From the NCBI RefSeq assembly GCF_035944355.1, contig NZ_DASZBH010000016.1, positions 1 to 64,000 of the forward strand: a stretch of 64,000 nt of DNA, given 5' to 3'. The position numbers were made by a program, and so were the translations under genes. Below the pieces are notes generated by a model that was not told the DNA's origin, did not search any database, and saw nothing but the letters and a program-made list of their open reading frames with translations. This document shows positions 36,421 through 44,607 of this stretch, piece by piece. Positions within the stretch are counted from its first letter, which is position 1; each line of letters starts with the position of its first letter. This stretch comes from Frateuria_A sp035944355 (GTDB lineage Bacteria; Pseudomonadota; Gammaproteobacteria; Xanthomonadales; Rhodanobacteraceae).

Positions 36421-37830
36421 TCAGATCGCGTAGTACATCTGGAATTCCAGCGGGTGCGTGCTGGCGCGGTAGGCGGTCACTTCCTTCATCTTCAGTTCGA
36501 TGTAGGCGTCGATGAAGTCGTCGGTGAACACGCCGCCAGCCTTGAGGAACTCGCGGTCCTTGTCCAGCGCGTTGAGCGCCTCGTCCAGGCTCGCGCACAC
36601 CTGCGGGATGTTCTTTTCCTCTTCCGGCGGCAGGTCGTAGAGGTCCTTGTCGGCCGGCGCGCCCGGGTCGATCTTGTTGATGATGCCATCCAGGCCGGCC
36701 ATCATCAGCGCGGTGAACACCAGGTAGCCGGAGTTCATCGGGTCGGGGAAGCGCACCTCGATGCGGCGGCCCTTCGGGCTGGACACGTACGGGATGCGGC
36801 AGCTTGCCGAGCGGTTGCGCGCCGAGTAGGCCAGCATCACCGGCGCCTCGAAGCCCGGCACCAGGCGCTTGTAGCTGTTGGTGGTGGAGTTGGCGAAGGC
36901 GTTGATCGCCTTGGCGTGCTTGAAGATGCCGCCGATGTACCACAGCGCCAGCTGCGACAGGCCGCCATACAGCTCGCCCGCGAACAGGTTCTGGCCGTCC
37001 TTGGACAGCGACTGGTGCACGTGCATGCCCGAACCGTTGTCGCCCACGATCGGCTTGGGCATGAAGGTCACGGTCTTGCCGTTCTGGTGCGCCACGTTCT
37101 TGATGACGTACTTCATCGTCATCAGCTCGTCGGCCTTCTTTACCAGCGTGTTGAACTTCACACCGATCTCGCACTGGCCCGCGTTGGCCACCTCATGGTG
37201 GTGCACCTCGACCACCTGGCCCAGCGATTCGAGCACCTTGCACATGTCTGCGCGCAGGTCGCCCAGCGAGTCGACCGGCGACACCGGGAAATAGCCGCCC
37301 TTCACGCCCGGGCGATGGCCGGTGTTCTGGCCTTCATACTTGTAGCGGGAGCTCCACGAGGCCTCTTCCGAGCCGATCTCGTAGAACACGCGGCCCATGT
37401 CGTTCTGCCAGCGCACCGAGTCGAAGATGAAGAACTCCGGCTCCGGGCCGAAGAAGGCGGTGTCGGCGATGCCGGTGGACTTGAGGAACGCCTCGCCGCG
37501 CTTGGCGATCGAGCGCGGATCGCGGCCGTAGGCCTGCATGGTCGAGGGCTCCAGCACGTCGCAGTGCAGGATCAGCTGCTTGTGCTGCGAGAACGGGTCC
37601 AGGTGCGCGGTGTCCGGGTCGGGCAGCAGCACCATGTCGGACTCGTTGATGCCCTTCCAGCCCGGGATCGAGGAGCCGTCGAACATCTTGCCGTCCTCGA
37701 AGGTCGACTCGTCGATGGCGTGCGCGGGAAAGCTCACGTGGTGGTGCTTGCCGAGCATGTCGGCAAAGCGCAGGTCGACGAATTCGACGTCGTTCTCGGC
37801 AATCAGGTCAAGCACTTTCTGCGCGGTCAT
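36421..37830 (-). CDS. glnA: Glutamine synthetase type I
   Basis: Makes glutamine from glutamate, ammonia and ATP; the main ammonia-assimilating enzyme under nitrogen limitation. The 469-residue length is that of GSI-beta. Typical segments are FDGSSIPGWKGINESD, the PEPEFFIFD metal site, GYFPVSP, NAGQCEIGVKF and NGSGMHVHQS. The adenylylation site is present: Tyr398 in KDLYDLPPEE, so activity should be controlled by GlnE. A sigma-54 promoter lies about 35 bp before the ATG and NtrC-type palindromes lie further up. It stands alone, with glnLG 1.7 kb downstream beyond the inverted DUF2235 gene. Confidence 0.98.
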   Translation of the reverse strand: MTAQKVLDLIAENDVEFVDLRFADMLGKHHHVSFPAHAIDESTFEDGKMFDGSSIPGWKGINESDMVLLPDPDTAHLDPFSQHKQLILHCDVLEPSTMQAYGRDPRSIAKRGEAFLKSTGIADTAFFGPEPEFFIFDSVRWQNDMGRVFYEIGSEEASWSSRYKYEGQNTGHRPGVKGGYFPVSPVDSLGDLRADMCKVLESLGQVVEVHHHEVANAGQCEIGVKFNTLVKKADELMTMKYVIKNVAHQNGKTVTFMPKPIVGDNGSGMHVHQSLSKDGQNLFAGELYGGLSQLALWYIGGIFKHAKAINAFANSTTNSYKRLVPGFEAPVMLAYSARNRSASCRIPYVSSPKGRRIEVRFPDPMNSGYLVFTALMMAGLDGIINKIDPGAPADKDLYDLPPEEEKNIPQVCASLDEALNALDKDREFLKAGGVFTDDFIDAYIELKMKEVTAYRASTHPLEFQMYYAI

Positions 37831-37863
37831 GGCGGCCTCGGAGCGGGAAGGGATGCGCCACCA

Positions 37864-37880
37864 ATGCAATGCACGTGCCA
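37864..37880 (-). promoter_or_regulatory. Sigma-54 promoter of glnA
   Basis: Minus strand TGGCACGTGCATTGCAT fits the -24/-12 consensus TGGCACG-N4-TTGCA exactly, with GG and GC ten bases apart. Transcription should start near 37855, about 25 bases before the ATG. An enhancer-binding protein such as NtrC is required for this class of promoter. Confidence 0.9.
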
Positions 37881-37977
37881 GCGTCCCTCGGCCGGCAAGC
37901 TGTGCCCGGAACCCAAGGTGCAGCGTACCCGGCGACAAGGCGGCGGCGTCCCTCACGGACCGGCGGCGAGTCCCATA

Positions 37978-38016
37978 CCCGCCATCCTGGTGCAATCAAT
38001 GCACCATAAACGTGCG
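37978..38016. promoter_or_regulatory. NtrC enhancer sites upstream of glnA
   Basis: GGTGCA (37989-37994) and TGCACC (38000-38005) are perfect half-sites. Each anchors a 17-bp NtrC-type site with a weaker partner: CCCGCC at 37978-37983 and CGTGCG at 38011-38016. The two site centres are 22 bp apart, two helical turns. A further TGCACC lies at 38027-38032. They are about 100-150 bp upstream of the sigma-54 promoter, the right distance for enhancers. Confidence 0.7.
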
Positions 38017-38099
38017 CCACGATCCTTGCACCGTCCGGCCGGCTTGCCCGTAAGCTATGTCTTTTCGTGTCGGCCGCCGGCACATCCTGGAGAGTGCGA

Positions 38100-38897
38100 G
38101 TGAACGACTTGGTCCGCGTCATCCTGCTCGGCATCATCGAGGGCATCACCGAGTTCCTGCCGATCTCCAGCACCGGCCATTTGCTGATCGCCGAGAAGCT
38201 GGGACTGGGTGCGCGCTCGGACCTGTTCAACGTCGGCATCCAGGCCGGCGCGATCCTGGCGGTGACGCTGATCTACTGGAAGCGGCTGTGGCAGTTGCTG
38301 ACCCAGTGGCGTGACGCGGCCAACCGCGACTACCTCGCCAAGCTCACCGTGGCCTTCCTGATCACGGCGGTGCTGGGCCTCATCGCGGTGAAGTTCGGCT
38401 TCAAGCTCCCCGAGACGGTGACGCCGATCGCCTGGGCGCTGGTGATCGGCGGCCTGTGGATGCTCGGCGCCGAGGCGCTGGCCGCACGCCAGCCGGATCG
38501 GCGCGAGGTCACCTGGCGGGTGGCGATCCTGGTCGGCTTCGCGCAGATGGTCGCCGGCATCTTCCCTGGCACCTCGCGCTCGGCGGCGACCATCTTCGCC
38601 GGCATGCTGGCCGGCACCAGCAACCGCGCGGCGGCCACCGAATTCGCGTTCCTGGTCGGCATACCGACCATGTACGCGGCCACCGGCTACGAATTGCTCA
38701 AGGTGTTCAAGGAAGGCGGCGCGGCGCACGAGGACTGGAACGCCCTCGCCATCGGCTTCATAGTCTCGGCGGTGGTCGCCTTTATCGCGGTGAAGTGGCT
38801 GCTCGGCTACATCCGCACGCACCGCTTCACGCCGTTCGCGATCTACCGCATCGCGCTGGGCGCCGCCTTGCTGATCTGGCTGCCGACCGGCGGTTGA
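38100..38897 (+). CDS. uppP: Undecaprenyl-diphosphatase
   Basis: Inner-membrane BacA/UppP phosphatase that recycles undecaprenyl pyrophosphate for wall and O-antigen synthesis; raised levels give bacitracin resistance. The 265-residue protein has both signature loops: GITEFLPISSTGHLL near residue 16 and GIFPGTSRSAATI near 162, plus about eight membrane helices. The GTG at 38100 has GGAG seven bases upstream. It is divergent from glnA, and its promoter must share the 269-bp region with the NtrC sites. Confidence 0.95.
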   Translation: MNDLVRVILLGIIEGITEFLPISSTGHLLIAEKLGLGARSDLFNVGIQAGAILAVTLIYWKRLWQLLTQWRDAANRDYLAKLTVAFLITAVLGLIAVKFGFKLPETVTPIAWALVIGGLWMLGAEALAARQPDRREVTWRVAILVGFAQMVAGIFPGTSRSAATIFAGMLAGTSNRAAATEFAFLVGIPTMYAATGYELLKVFKEGGAAHEDWNALAIGFIVSAVVAFIAVKWLLGYIRTHRFTPFAIYRIALGAALLIWLPTGG

Positions 38898-38957
38898 GCC
38901 GGCTTTCATCGCGACGGCTCCAGCTGCGGAGGGCTTGGCGCGCCCGTGCGGGGTCGA

Positions 38958-39920
38958 TCAGGCCACGGCCACGGAAGCGCCCTGCCCGGCCTTGCCGGCG
39001 TCACGCACGGGCATCCGCAACTGCGGCTCGTTGGTCCGTTCGAACAGCTCGCGCACCCATTCGATGAAGGCCTGCACGCGCGCGGACAGGTGCTTCTTCT
39101 GCGGGTAGACGATCCACACGGGCTTGCCGGTGGAGCGGATCTCCGGCATCACCAGCTCGAGCTTGCCCAGGTCCAGCATGCAGGCGACCAGCATGTGCGG
39201 GGCCTGGGTGACTCCCAAGCCCGCGGCGGCGGCCTGGATCACCGATTCGGCATCGTTGATCAGCAGGTGCGCGTCGATGTCCACCGCGACCGCGCCGCCC
39301 GGGCCGTCGAACATCCACTGCCGCGGGCGGCCGTTGGGATAGACGTAGTTGATGCAGCGGTGCCGCTTGAGATCCTCGATGGTCTGCGGCGAGCCGTAGC
39401 GGGCGAGGTAGTCGGGCGAGGCGCAGACCACGTTGCGCAGGTAGCCGATCTTGCGCGCGATCAGGCTGGAGTCCTCCAGCTCGCCCACGCGGACGGCGCA
39501 ATCGATGCCTTCGCCGTTCATGTCGGTCGGCAGGTCGCTCATCGACAGTTCCAGGCGGATGTCCGGGTAGCGCTGCTCGAATTCGGTCAACCGCGGGATC
39601 AGCGCGGCCCGGCCGACCGCCAGCGACAAGCCCACGCGCAGCTTGCCGATCGGCTTGCGGTTGGCGTAGCCCAGCGCCTCGGTGGCCTCGGCCAGGTCAG
39701 CCAGGATGTCCTTGCAGCGGGCATGGAACACGGCGCCGTCGTCGGTCAGCCGCAACGCGCGGGTGGAACGGAACAGCAGGCGCGCGCCCAGGCGCTCCTC
39801 CAGCCGCGATACCGCGCGGCTGACCCCCGAAGGCGTCATGCCCAGCTGCGCGGCGGCGGCGGCGAAGCTCTTGGCTTCGACCACGCGTACGAAAGCGGAG
39901 ATTGCTGCAAAGTCTTCCAT
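38958..39920 (-). CDS. LysR family regulator next to RND operon
   Basis: A 320-residue LysR-type transcription factor. The winged HTH is at residues 1-60 (FVRVVEAKSFAAAAAQLGM, SGVSRAVSRLEERLGARLL). The effector domain from about 90 resembles the CrgA/AaeR-type group (KLRVGLSLAVGRAALIPRL, DCAVRVGELEDSSLIARKIG). It is divergent from the adaptor gene of an RND pump, so it most likely controls that operon in response to a small molecule. The 148-bp gap between them holds palindromes. Confidence 0.9.
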   Translation of the reverse strand: MEDFAAISAFVRVVEAKSFAAAAAQLGMTPSGVSRAVSRLEERLGARLLFRSTRALRLTDDGAVFHARCKDILADLAEATEALGYANRKPIGKLRVGLSLAVGRAALIPRLTEFEQRYPDIRLELSMSDLPTDMNGEGIDCAVRVGELEDSSLIARKIGYLRNVVCASPDYLARYGSPQTIEDLKRHRCINYVYPNGRPRQWMFDGPGGAVAVDIDAHLLINDAESVIQAAAAGLGVTQAPHMLVACMLDLGKLELVMPEIRSTGKPVWIVYPQKKHLSARVQAFIEWVRELFERTNEPQLRMPVRDAGKAGQGASVAVA

Positions 39921-39942
39921 TGAGCCGACTCCAGGGTTATTC

Positions 39943-39957
39943 GTGACTGAGTGTCAC
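39943..39957. promoter_or_regulatory. Palindromes in the LysR/RND intergenic region
   Basis: GTGAC-TGAGT-GTCAC (39943-39957) lies 23 bp from the LysR start. ACCGATCGGT (40032-40041) lies closer to the adaptor gene, and TGTACC is directly repeated between them (GACAAG spacer, about 39989-40006). Such dyads are typical of LysR operators, but which is used cannot be read. Confidence 0.5.
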
Positions 39958-40068
39958 TATTGCATTGCACAAGATCGCGGTTTTCTGTACCGACAAGTGT
40001 ACCTATTCTCCCGGGCCTCCGCCGGTCCTATACCGATCGGTGCATTAATTTAGACCCGGGAGCGCAGC

Positions 40069-41265
40069 ATGAAAAAACGATGGATCCTCTTGAGCCTGGC
40101 CGTGGCGGTGGCGGCCGGCAGCTGGGCGGTGCTCGGCAGCCACGGCGAAAGCCACGCACAGGAAGCCGGCACGCCGCCGCCGCCCGCGGTCACCGTGGCG
40201 CAGACGCTGGTACGTCCGGTCAGCGATACCGATGCCTTCACCGGCCGCCTGCAGGCGGTGGACACGGTCCAGGTGCATCCGCGCGTGAGCGGCTACGTCA
40301 CCGCCGTGCATTTCAAGGAAGGCGCGCGGGTGCGCCAGGGCGACCTGCTGTTCACCATCGACCCGCGCCCCTACCAGGCCGAAGTCGACCGCCTGGGCGC
40401 CACGCTCAGCCAGATGCACGCCGAGCAGAAGCTGGCCGAATCCAACGCCGAGCGCGCGCAGAAGCTGCTGGCCCAGCACGCGATCTCCACGCAGGAGGCC
40501 GACCGCCTGGTCACCGCCGCGGCCAGCGCCAAGGCGCAGGCGGCCGCCACCGGTGCGGCGCTGGAGGCGGCGCGGCTGGACCGCGGCTTCACCGAGGTGC
40601 GCGCGCCGATCGACGGCCGCGTCAGCAACGCGCGGATCACCGCCGGCAACCTGGTCACGCCGGCGGACGTGCTCACCAGCGTGGTCAGCGTCGACCCGGT
40701 GTATGCCTACTTCGACGTCGACGAGCACAGCTACCTGAAGCTCGACCGCCTGCGCCGCGAGCACGGCCAGGCGCCGCAGGTGGCGATGGGCCTGGTCGAT
40801 GAAGACGGCTACCCGCACCCGGGCCACATCGACTTCATCGACAACCAGCTCGATGCCGGCAGCGGCACGATCCGCCTGCGCGCCGTGTTCGACAACGCCG
40901 ACGGCCGCTACACGCCCGGCCTGTACGTGCGCCTGGAACTGCGCACGCCCAGCCAGCGGCCGCGCGCGCTGATCGACGAGCGCGCCGTCGGCACCGACCT
41001 GGGCAACAACTTCGTCTACGTGCTCGATCCGGACCACAAGGTCGAGTACCGCAAGGTGACCTTGGGTCCGCTGGTCGACGGCCTGCGCGTGGTCACCGAC
41101 GGCCTCTCCGCCAAGGACGTGGTGGTGGTCAACGGACTGCAGCACGTGCGGCCGGGCATGCAGGTCAAGCCGACGCTGGTGGCGATGGAGAGCCGCAGCC
41201 TGGATGCCGGCAGCCGCCTCGCGCAGGCGGCCGGCGGCAACGGCAAGGTCGCCGCGCGCAACTGA
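40069..41265 (+). CDS. RND efflux periplasmic adaptor
   Basis: A 398-residue membrane fusion protein that links the RND pump to the outer-membrane channel. An uncleaved anchor or signal segment (about 5-24) lacks a lipobox Cys. The barrel-sandwich hybrid begins VQVHPRVSGYVTAVHFKEGARVRQGD (about 66-91), followed by an alpha-helical hairpin (95-170) and beta-barrel (KVTLGPLVDGLRVVTDGL). GGGAG precedes the ATG at 40069. It is the first gene of adaptor-pump-channel and diverges from a LysR gene. Confidence 0.93.
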   Translation: MKKRWILLSLAVAVAAGSWAVLGSHGESHAQEAGTPPPPAVTVAQTLVRPVSDTDAFTGRLQAVDTVQVHPRVSGYVTAVHFKEGARVRQGDLLFTIDPRPYQAEVDRLGATLSQMHAEQKLAESNAERAQKLLAQHAISTQEADRLVTAAASAKAQAAATGAALEAARLDRGFTEVRAPIDGRVSNARITAGNLVTPADVLTSVVSVDPVYAYFDVDEHSYLKLDRLRREHGQAPQVAMGLVDEDGYPHPGHIDFIDNQLDAGSGTIRLRAVFDNADGRYTPGLYVRLELRTPSQRPRALIDERAVGTDLGNNFVYVLDPDHKVEYRKVTLGPLVDGLRVVTDGLSAKDVVVVNGLQHVRPGMQVKPTLVAMESRSLDAGSRLAQAAGGNGKVAARN

Positions 41266-41311
41266 CGAAGGCGCGCGGCCGCTGACGGCCGCCACAGGGG
41301 AATCAACAGCT

Positions 41312-41337
41312 CCCTCTTCCGCCCCGGCGGGAGAGGG
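41312..41337. repeat. REP-like hairpin between adaptor and pump genes
   Basis: A 12-bp inverted repeat CCCTCTTCCGCC/GGCGGGAGAGGG (one G-T pair) with a two-base loop. It lies in the 152-bp gap between two genes of the RND operon. Such GC-rich palindromes with CTCT/AGAG ends are common extragenic repeats in Xanthomonadales and may protect the upstream mRNA from exonucleases. Confidence 0.6.
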
Positions 41338-41417
41338 CCGGGAGCCGGCGTCCCGCGCAAGGGCGCCCTTCCAGCCTTCCCTCCGCGGAAGGCACCGATG
41401 CACCAGGGAAACCAACG

Positions 41418-44400
41418 ATGAAACTCGCCCAATATTTCGTGGAACGGCCGATCCTCGCCGGCGTGCTGTCGGTGCTGATCGTGATCGCCGGCGCGATCTC
41501 GCTGTTCAAGCTGCCGATCGGCGAATACCCCGAGGTGGTGCCGCCCACGGTGGTGGTGCGCGCCAGCTATCCCGGCGCCAACCCCAAGGTGATCGCCGCC
41601 ACCGTCGCCACGCCGCTGGAGGAACAGATCAACGGCGTCGAGGGCATGCTCTACACCTCCTCGCAGGCCACCAGCGACGGCGCCATGACGCTGACGGTGA
41701 CCTTCGCGCTGGGCACCAACCTGGACAACGCCCAGGTGCAGGTGCAGAACCGGGTGGCGCAGGCCTTGCCGCGCCTGCCGGAGGAAGTGCAGCGGCTGGG
41801 CGTGACCACGCAGAAGAGTTCGCCCGACCTGACCATGGTCGTGCACCTGATCTCGCCCGATCAGCGCTACGACATGCTGTACCTGTCCAACTACGCGCGG
41901 CTGCACATCAAGGACCAGCTCGCGCGGCTGGACGGTGTGGGCGACGTGCAGCTGTTCGGCGCCGGCGAGTACTCGATGCGCGTGTGGCTCGACCCGGAGA
42001 AGCTGGCCATGCGCGGCCTGACCACGGGCGACGTGGTCAACGCGATCCGCGAGCAGAACGTGGACGTGGCCGCCGGCTCGCTGAACGCGCCGCCGGCGCC
42101 CAATGGCGCGGCCTTCCAGCTCAACATCAACACGCGTGGCCGCCTGGTGACCGAGGACGACTTCGCCAGCATCGTTCTGCGCACGACCAAGGACGGCGCG
42201 GTCACGCACCTGCGCGACGTGGCGCGGGTGGAGCTGGGCTCGAACAACTACGCGCTGCGCAGCCTGCTCGACAACAAGCCGGCGGTGGCGCTGCCGATCT
42301 TCGCCCGTCCCGGCTCCAACGCGATCCAGATCTCCGACGAGGTGCGCGCCACCATGGCGCGGCTGAAGTCCGAGTTCCCGCAGGGCGTCGACTACAAGAT
42401 CGTCTACGACCCGACCGTGTTCGTGCGCGGCTCGATCGAGGCGGTGGTGCACACGCTGTTCGAGGCGATCCTGCTGGTCGTACTGGTGGTGATCCTGTTC
42501 CTGCAGACTTGGCGCGCCTCGATCATCCCGTTGGTGGCGGTGCCGGTCTCGCTGGTGGGCACCTTCGCGGTGATGTACCTGGCCGGCTTCTCGCTCAACG
42601 CCTTGAGCCTGTTCGGCCTGGTGCTCGCCATCGGCATCGTGGTGGACGACGCCATCGTGGTGGTGGAGAACGTCGAGCGGCACATCGAGCATGGGCTCAA
42701 ACCCAAGGAAGCCACCCGCCGCGCGATGACCGAGGTGACCGGGCCGATCGTGGCCACCGCGCTGGTGCTGTGCGCGGTGTTCATCCCGGCGGCCTTCATC
42801 AGCGGCCTGACCGGCGAGTTCTACCGCCAGTTCGCGCTGACCATCGCGATCTCCACGGTGATTTCCGCGTTCAACTCGCTGACTTTGAGCCCGGCGCTGT
42901 CCGCCCTGCTGCTCAAGGAGCACGGCGCGCCGAAGGACCGCTTCAGCATCCTGCTCGAGCGCGCGTTCGGCTGGCTGTTCCGCCCGTTCAACCGGATGTT
43001 CGTGCGCGGCGCGGACCGCTACGTCGGCGGCGTGCGCCGCGTGCTGGGCAAGGGTGCGCCGGCGCTGGTGATCTACGGTGCGCTGGTGCTGCTGGGCGTG
43101 TTCGGCTTCGTCCACGTGCCGACCGGCTTCGTGCCTTCGCAGGACAAGCAGTACCTGGTGTCCTTCGCGCAGCTGCCCGATGCCGCCTCGCTCGACCGCA
43201 GCGAGGACGTGATCCGCCGCATGAGCGAGATCGCCCTCAAGCAACCTGGCGTGGAGAGCGCGGTGGCGTTCCCGGGCCTGTCGATCAACGGCTTCACCAA
43301 CTCGCCGAACTCCGGCATCGTCTTTGTCACTTTGAAGCCGTTCGAGGAACGGCGCAGCGCCGAACTCTCCGCCGGCGCCATCGCCGGCGCGCTCAACCAG
43401 AAGTACGCGGCGATCCAGGACGCCTACATCGCCGTGTTCCCGCCGCCGCCGGTGATGGGCCTGGGCACGATCGGCGGTTTCCGCATCCAGGTCGAGGACC
43501 GAAGCGACCAGGGCTTCGAGGAGCTCTACAAGCAGACGCAGAATCTGATCGGCAAAAGCCAGCAGGTACCGGCGCTGGCCGGACTGTTCTCCAGCTACCA
43601 GGTGAGCGTGCCGCAGATCGACGCCGAGGTGGACCGCGAGAAGGCCAAGGCCGAGGGCGTGAACCTGGTCGACGTCTACCAGACCATGCAGGCCTACATG
43701 GGCTCGCTCTACGTCAACGACTTCAACCGCTTCGGGCGCACCTACCAGGTCAACGTATCGGCCGAGCCGGGCTTCCGCCGCGAGCCGAAGGACATCCTGC
43801 AGCTGAAGACGCGCAACGCGGCGGGCGTGGCGATCCCGCTGGGTTCATTCGTCACCGTACGTCAGGGCGTCGGACCCGACCGCGTGCAGCACTACAACGG
43901 CTACCCGACCGCCGAGATCAACGGCGGTCCGGCGCCGGGCTACAGCTCCGGCCAGGCGCAGGCGGCGATGGAGAAGCTGGCCCGCGACAACCTGCCCAAC
44001 GGCATGAGCTACGAATGGACCGAGCTCACCTACCAGCAGATCCTGGCCGGCAACACCGCGGTGCTGGTCTTCCCGCTGTGCGTGCTCCTGGTGTTCCTGG
44101 TGCTGGCCTCGCTGTACGAGAGCCTGACCTTGCCGCTGGCGGTGATCCTGATCGTGCCGATGGTGCTGCTCTCGGCGATCGCCGGCGTGTGGCTGTCCGG
44201 CGGCGACAACAACATCTTCACCCAGATCGGTTTGATCGTGCTGGTAGGCCTGGCCTGCAAGAACGCCATCCTGATCGTGGAGTTCGCCCGAGAGGCGCAG
44301 ATCCACGAAGGCCTGGACCGCCGGCAGGCGGTGCTGGAAGCCGCACGCCTGCGGTTGCGCCCGATCCTGATGACGTCGTTCGCTTTCATCATGGGCGTGG

Positions 44401-44606
44401 TGCCGCTGGTGACCTCGCACGGCGCCGGCGCGGAGATGCGCCACGCGATGGGCGTGGCGGTGTTCTCCGGCATGTTGGGCGTGACCTTCTTCGGGCTGCT
44501 GTTCACCCCGCTGTTCTACGTGATCGTGCGTGGCTGGAGCGAGCGCGCGGCGGCAAGGCGTGCCGCGCACCATCCCGCCCTGCCGACGGCGATCGAGGAG
44601 CATTGA
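41418..44606 (+). CDS. RND multidrug efflux transporter, HAE1 family
   Basis: A 1062-residue inner-membrane proton-driven pump. It starts at the first membrane helix (FVERPILAGVLSVLIVIAG). The proton-relay Asp pair is in IGIVVDDAIVVVENVE (about 395-410) and the matching Lys in GLACKNAILIVEFA (about 950). GFVPSQDKQYL opens the second periplasmic half. These are the AcrB/MexB-family features, so the pump should export lipophilic drugs or metabolites. The substrate cannot be read. It is followed one base later by the outer-membrane factor. Confidence 0.96.
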   Translation: MKLAQYFVERPILAGVLSVLIVIAGAISLFKLPIGEYPEVVPPTVVVRASYPGANPKVIAATVATPLEEQINGVEGMLYTSSQATSDGAMTLTVTFALGTNLDNAQVQVQNRVAQALPRLPEEVQRLGVTTQKSSPDLTMVVHLISPDQRYDMLYLSNYARLHIKDQLARLDGVGDVQLFGAGEYSMRVWLDPEKLAMRGLTTGDVVNAIREQNVDVAAGSLNAPPAPNGAAFQLNINTRGRLVTEDDFASIVLRTTKDGAVTHLRDVARVELGSNNYALRSLLDNKPAVALPIFARPGSNAIQISDEVRATMARLKSEFPQGVDYKIVYDPTVFVRGSIEAVVHTLFEAILLVVLVVILFLQTWRASIIPLVAVPVSLVGTFAVMYLAGFSLNALSLFGLVLAIGIVVDDAIVVVENVERHIEHGLKPKEATRRAMTEVTGPIVATALVLCAVFIPAAFISGLTGEFYRQFALTIAISTVISAFNSLTLSPALSALLLKEHGAPKDRFSILLERAFGWLFRPFNRMFVRGADRYVGGVRRVLGKGAPALVIYGALVLLGVFGFVHVPTGFVPSQDKQYLVSFAQLPDAASLDRSEDVIRRMSEIALKQPGVESAVAFPGLSINGFTNSPNSGIVFVTLKPFEERRSAELSAGAIAGALNQKYAAIQDAYIAVFPPPPVMGLGTIGGFRIQVEDRSDQGFEELYKQTQNLIGKSQQVPALAGLFSSYQVSVPQIDAEVDREKAKAEGVNLVDVYQTMQAYMGSLYVNDFNRFGRTYQVNVSAEPGFRREPKDILQLKTRNAAGVAIPLGSFVTVRQGVGPDRVQHYNGYPTAEINGGPAPGYSSGQAQAAMEKLARDNLPNGMSYEWTELTYQQILAGNTAVLVFPLCVLLVFLVLASLYESLTLPLAVILIVPMVLLSAIAGVWLSGGDNNIFTQIGLIVLVGLACKNAILIVEFAREAQIHEGLDRRQAVLEAARLRLRPILMTSFAFIMGVVPLVTSHGAGAEMRHAMGVAVFSGMLGVTFFGLLFTPLFYVIVRGWSERAAARRAAHHPALPTAIEEH

Positions 44607-44607
44607 G

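Noticed and set aside
41016..43244. A 742-codon minus-strand frame opposite the RND genes
   Set aside because: His/Gln/Arg-rich shadow of the pump and adaptor genes, no ribosome site or motif.
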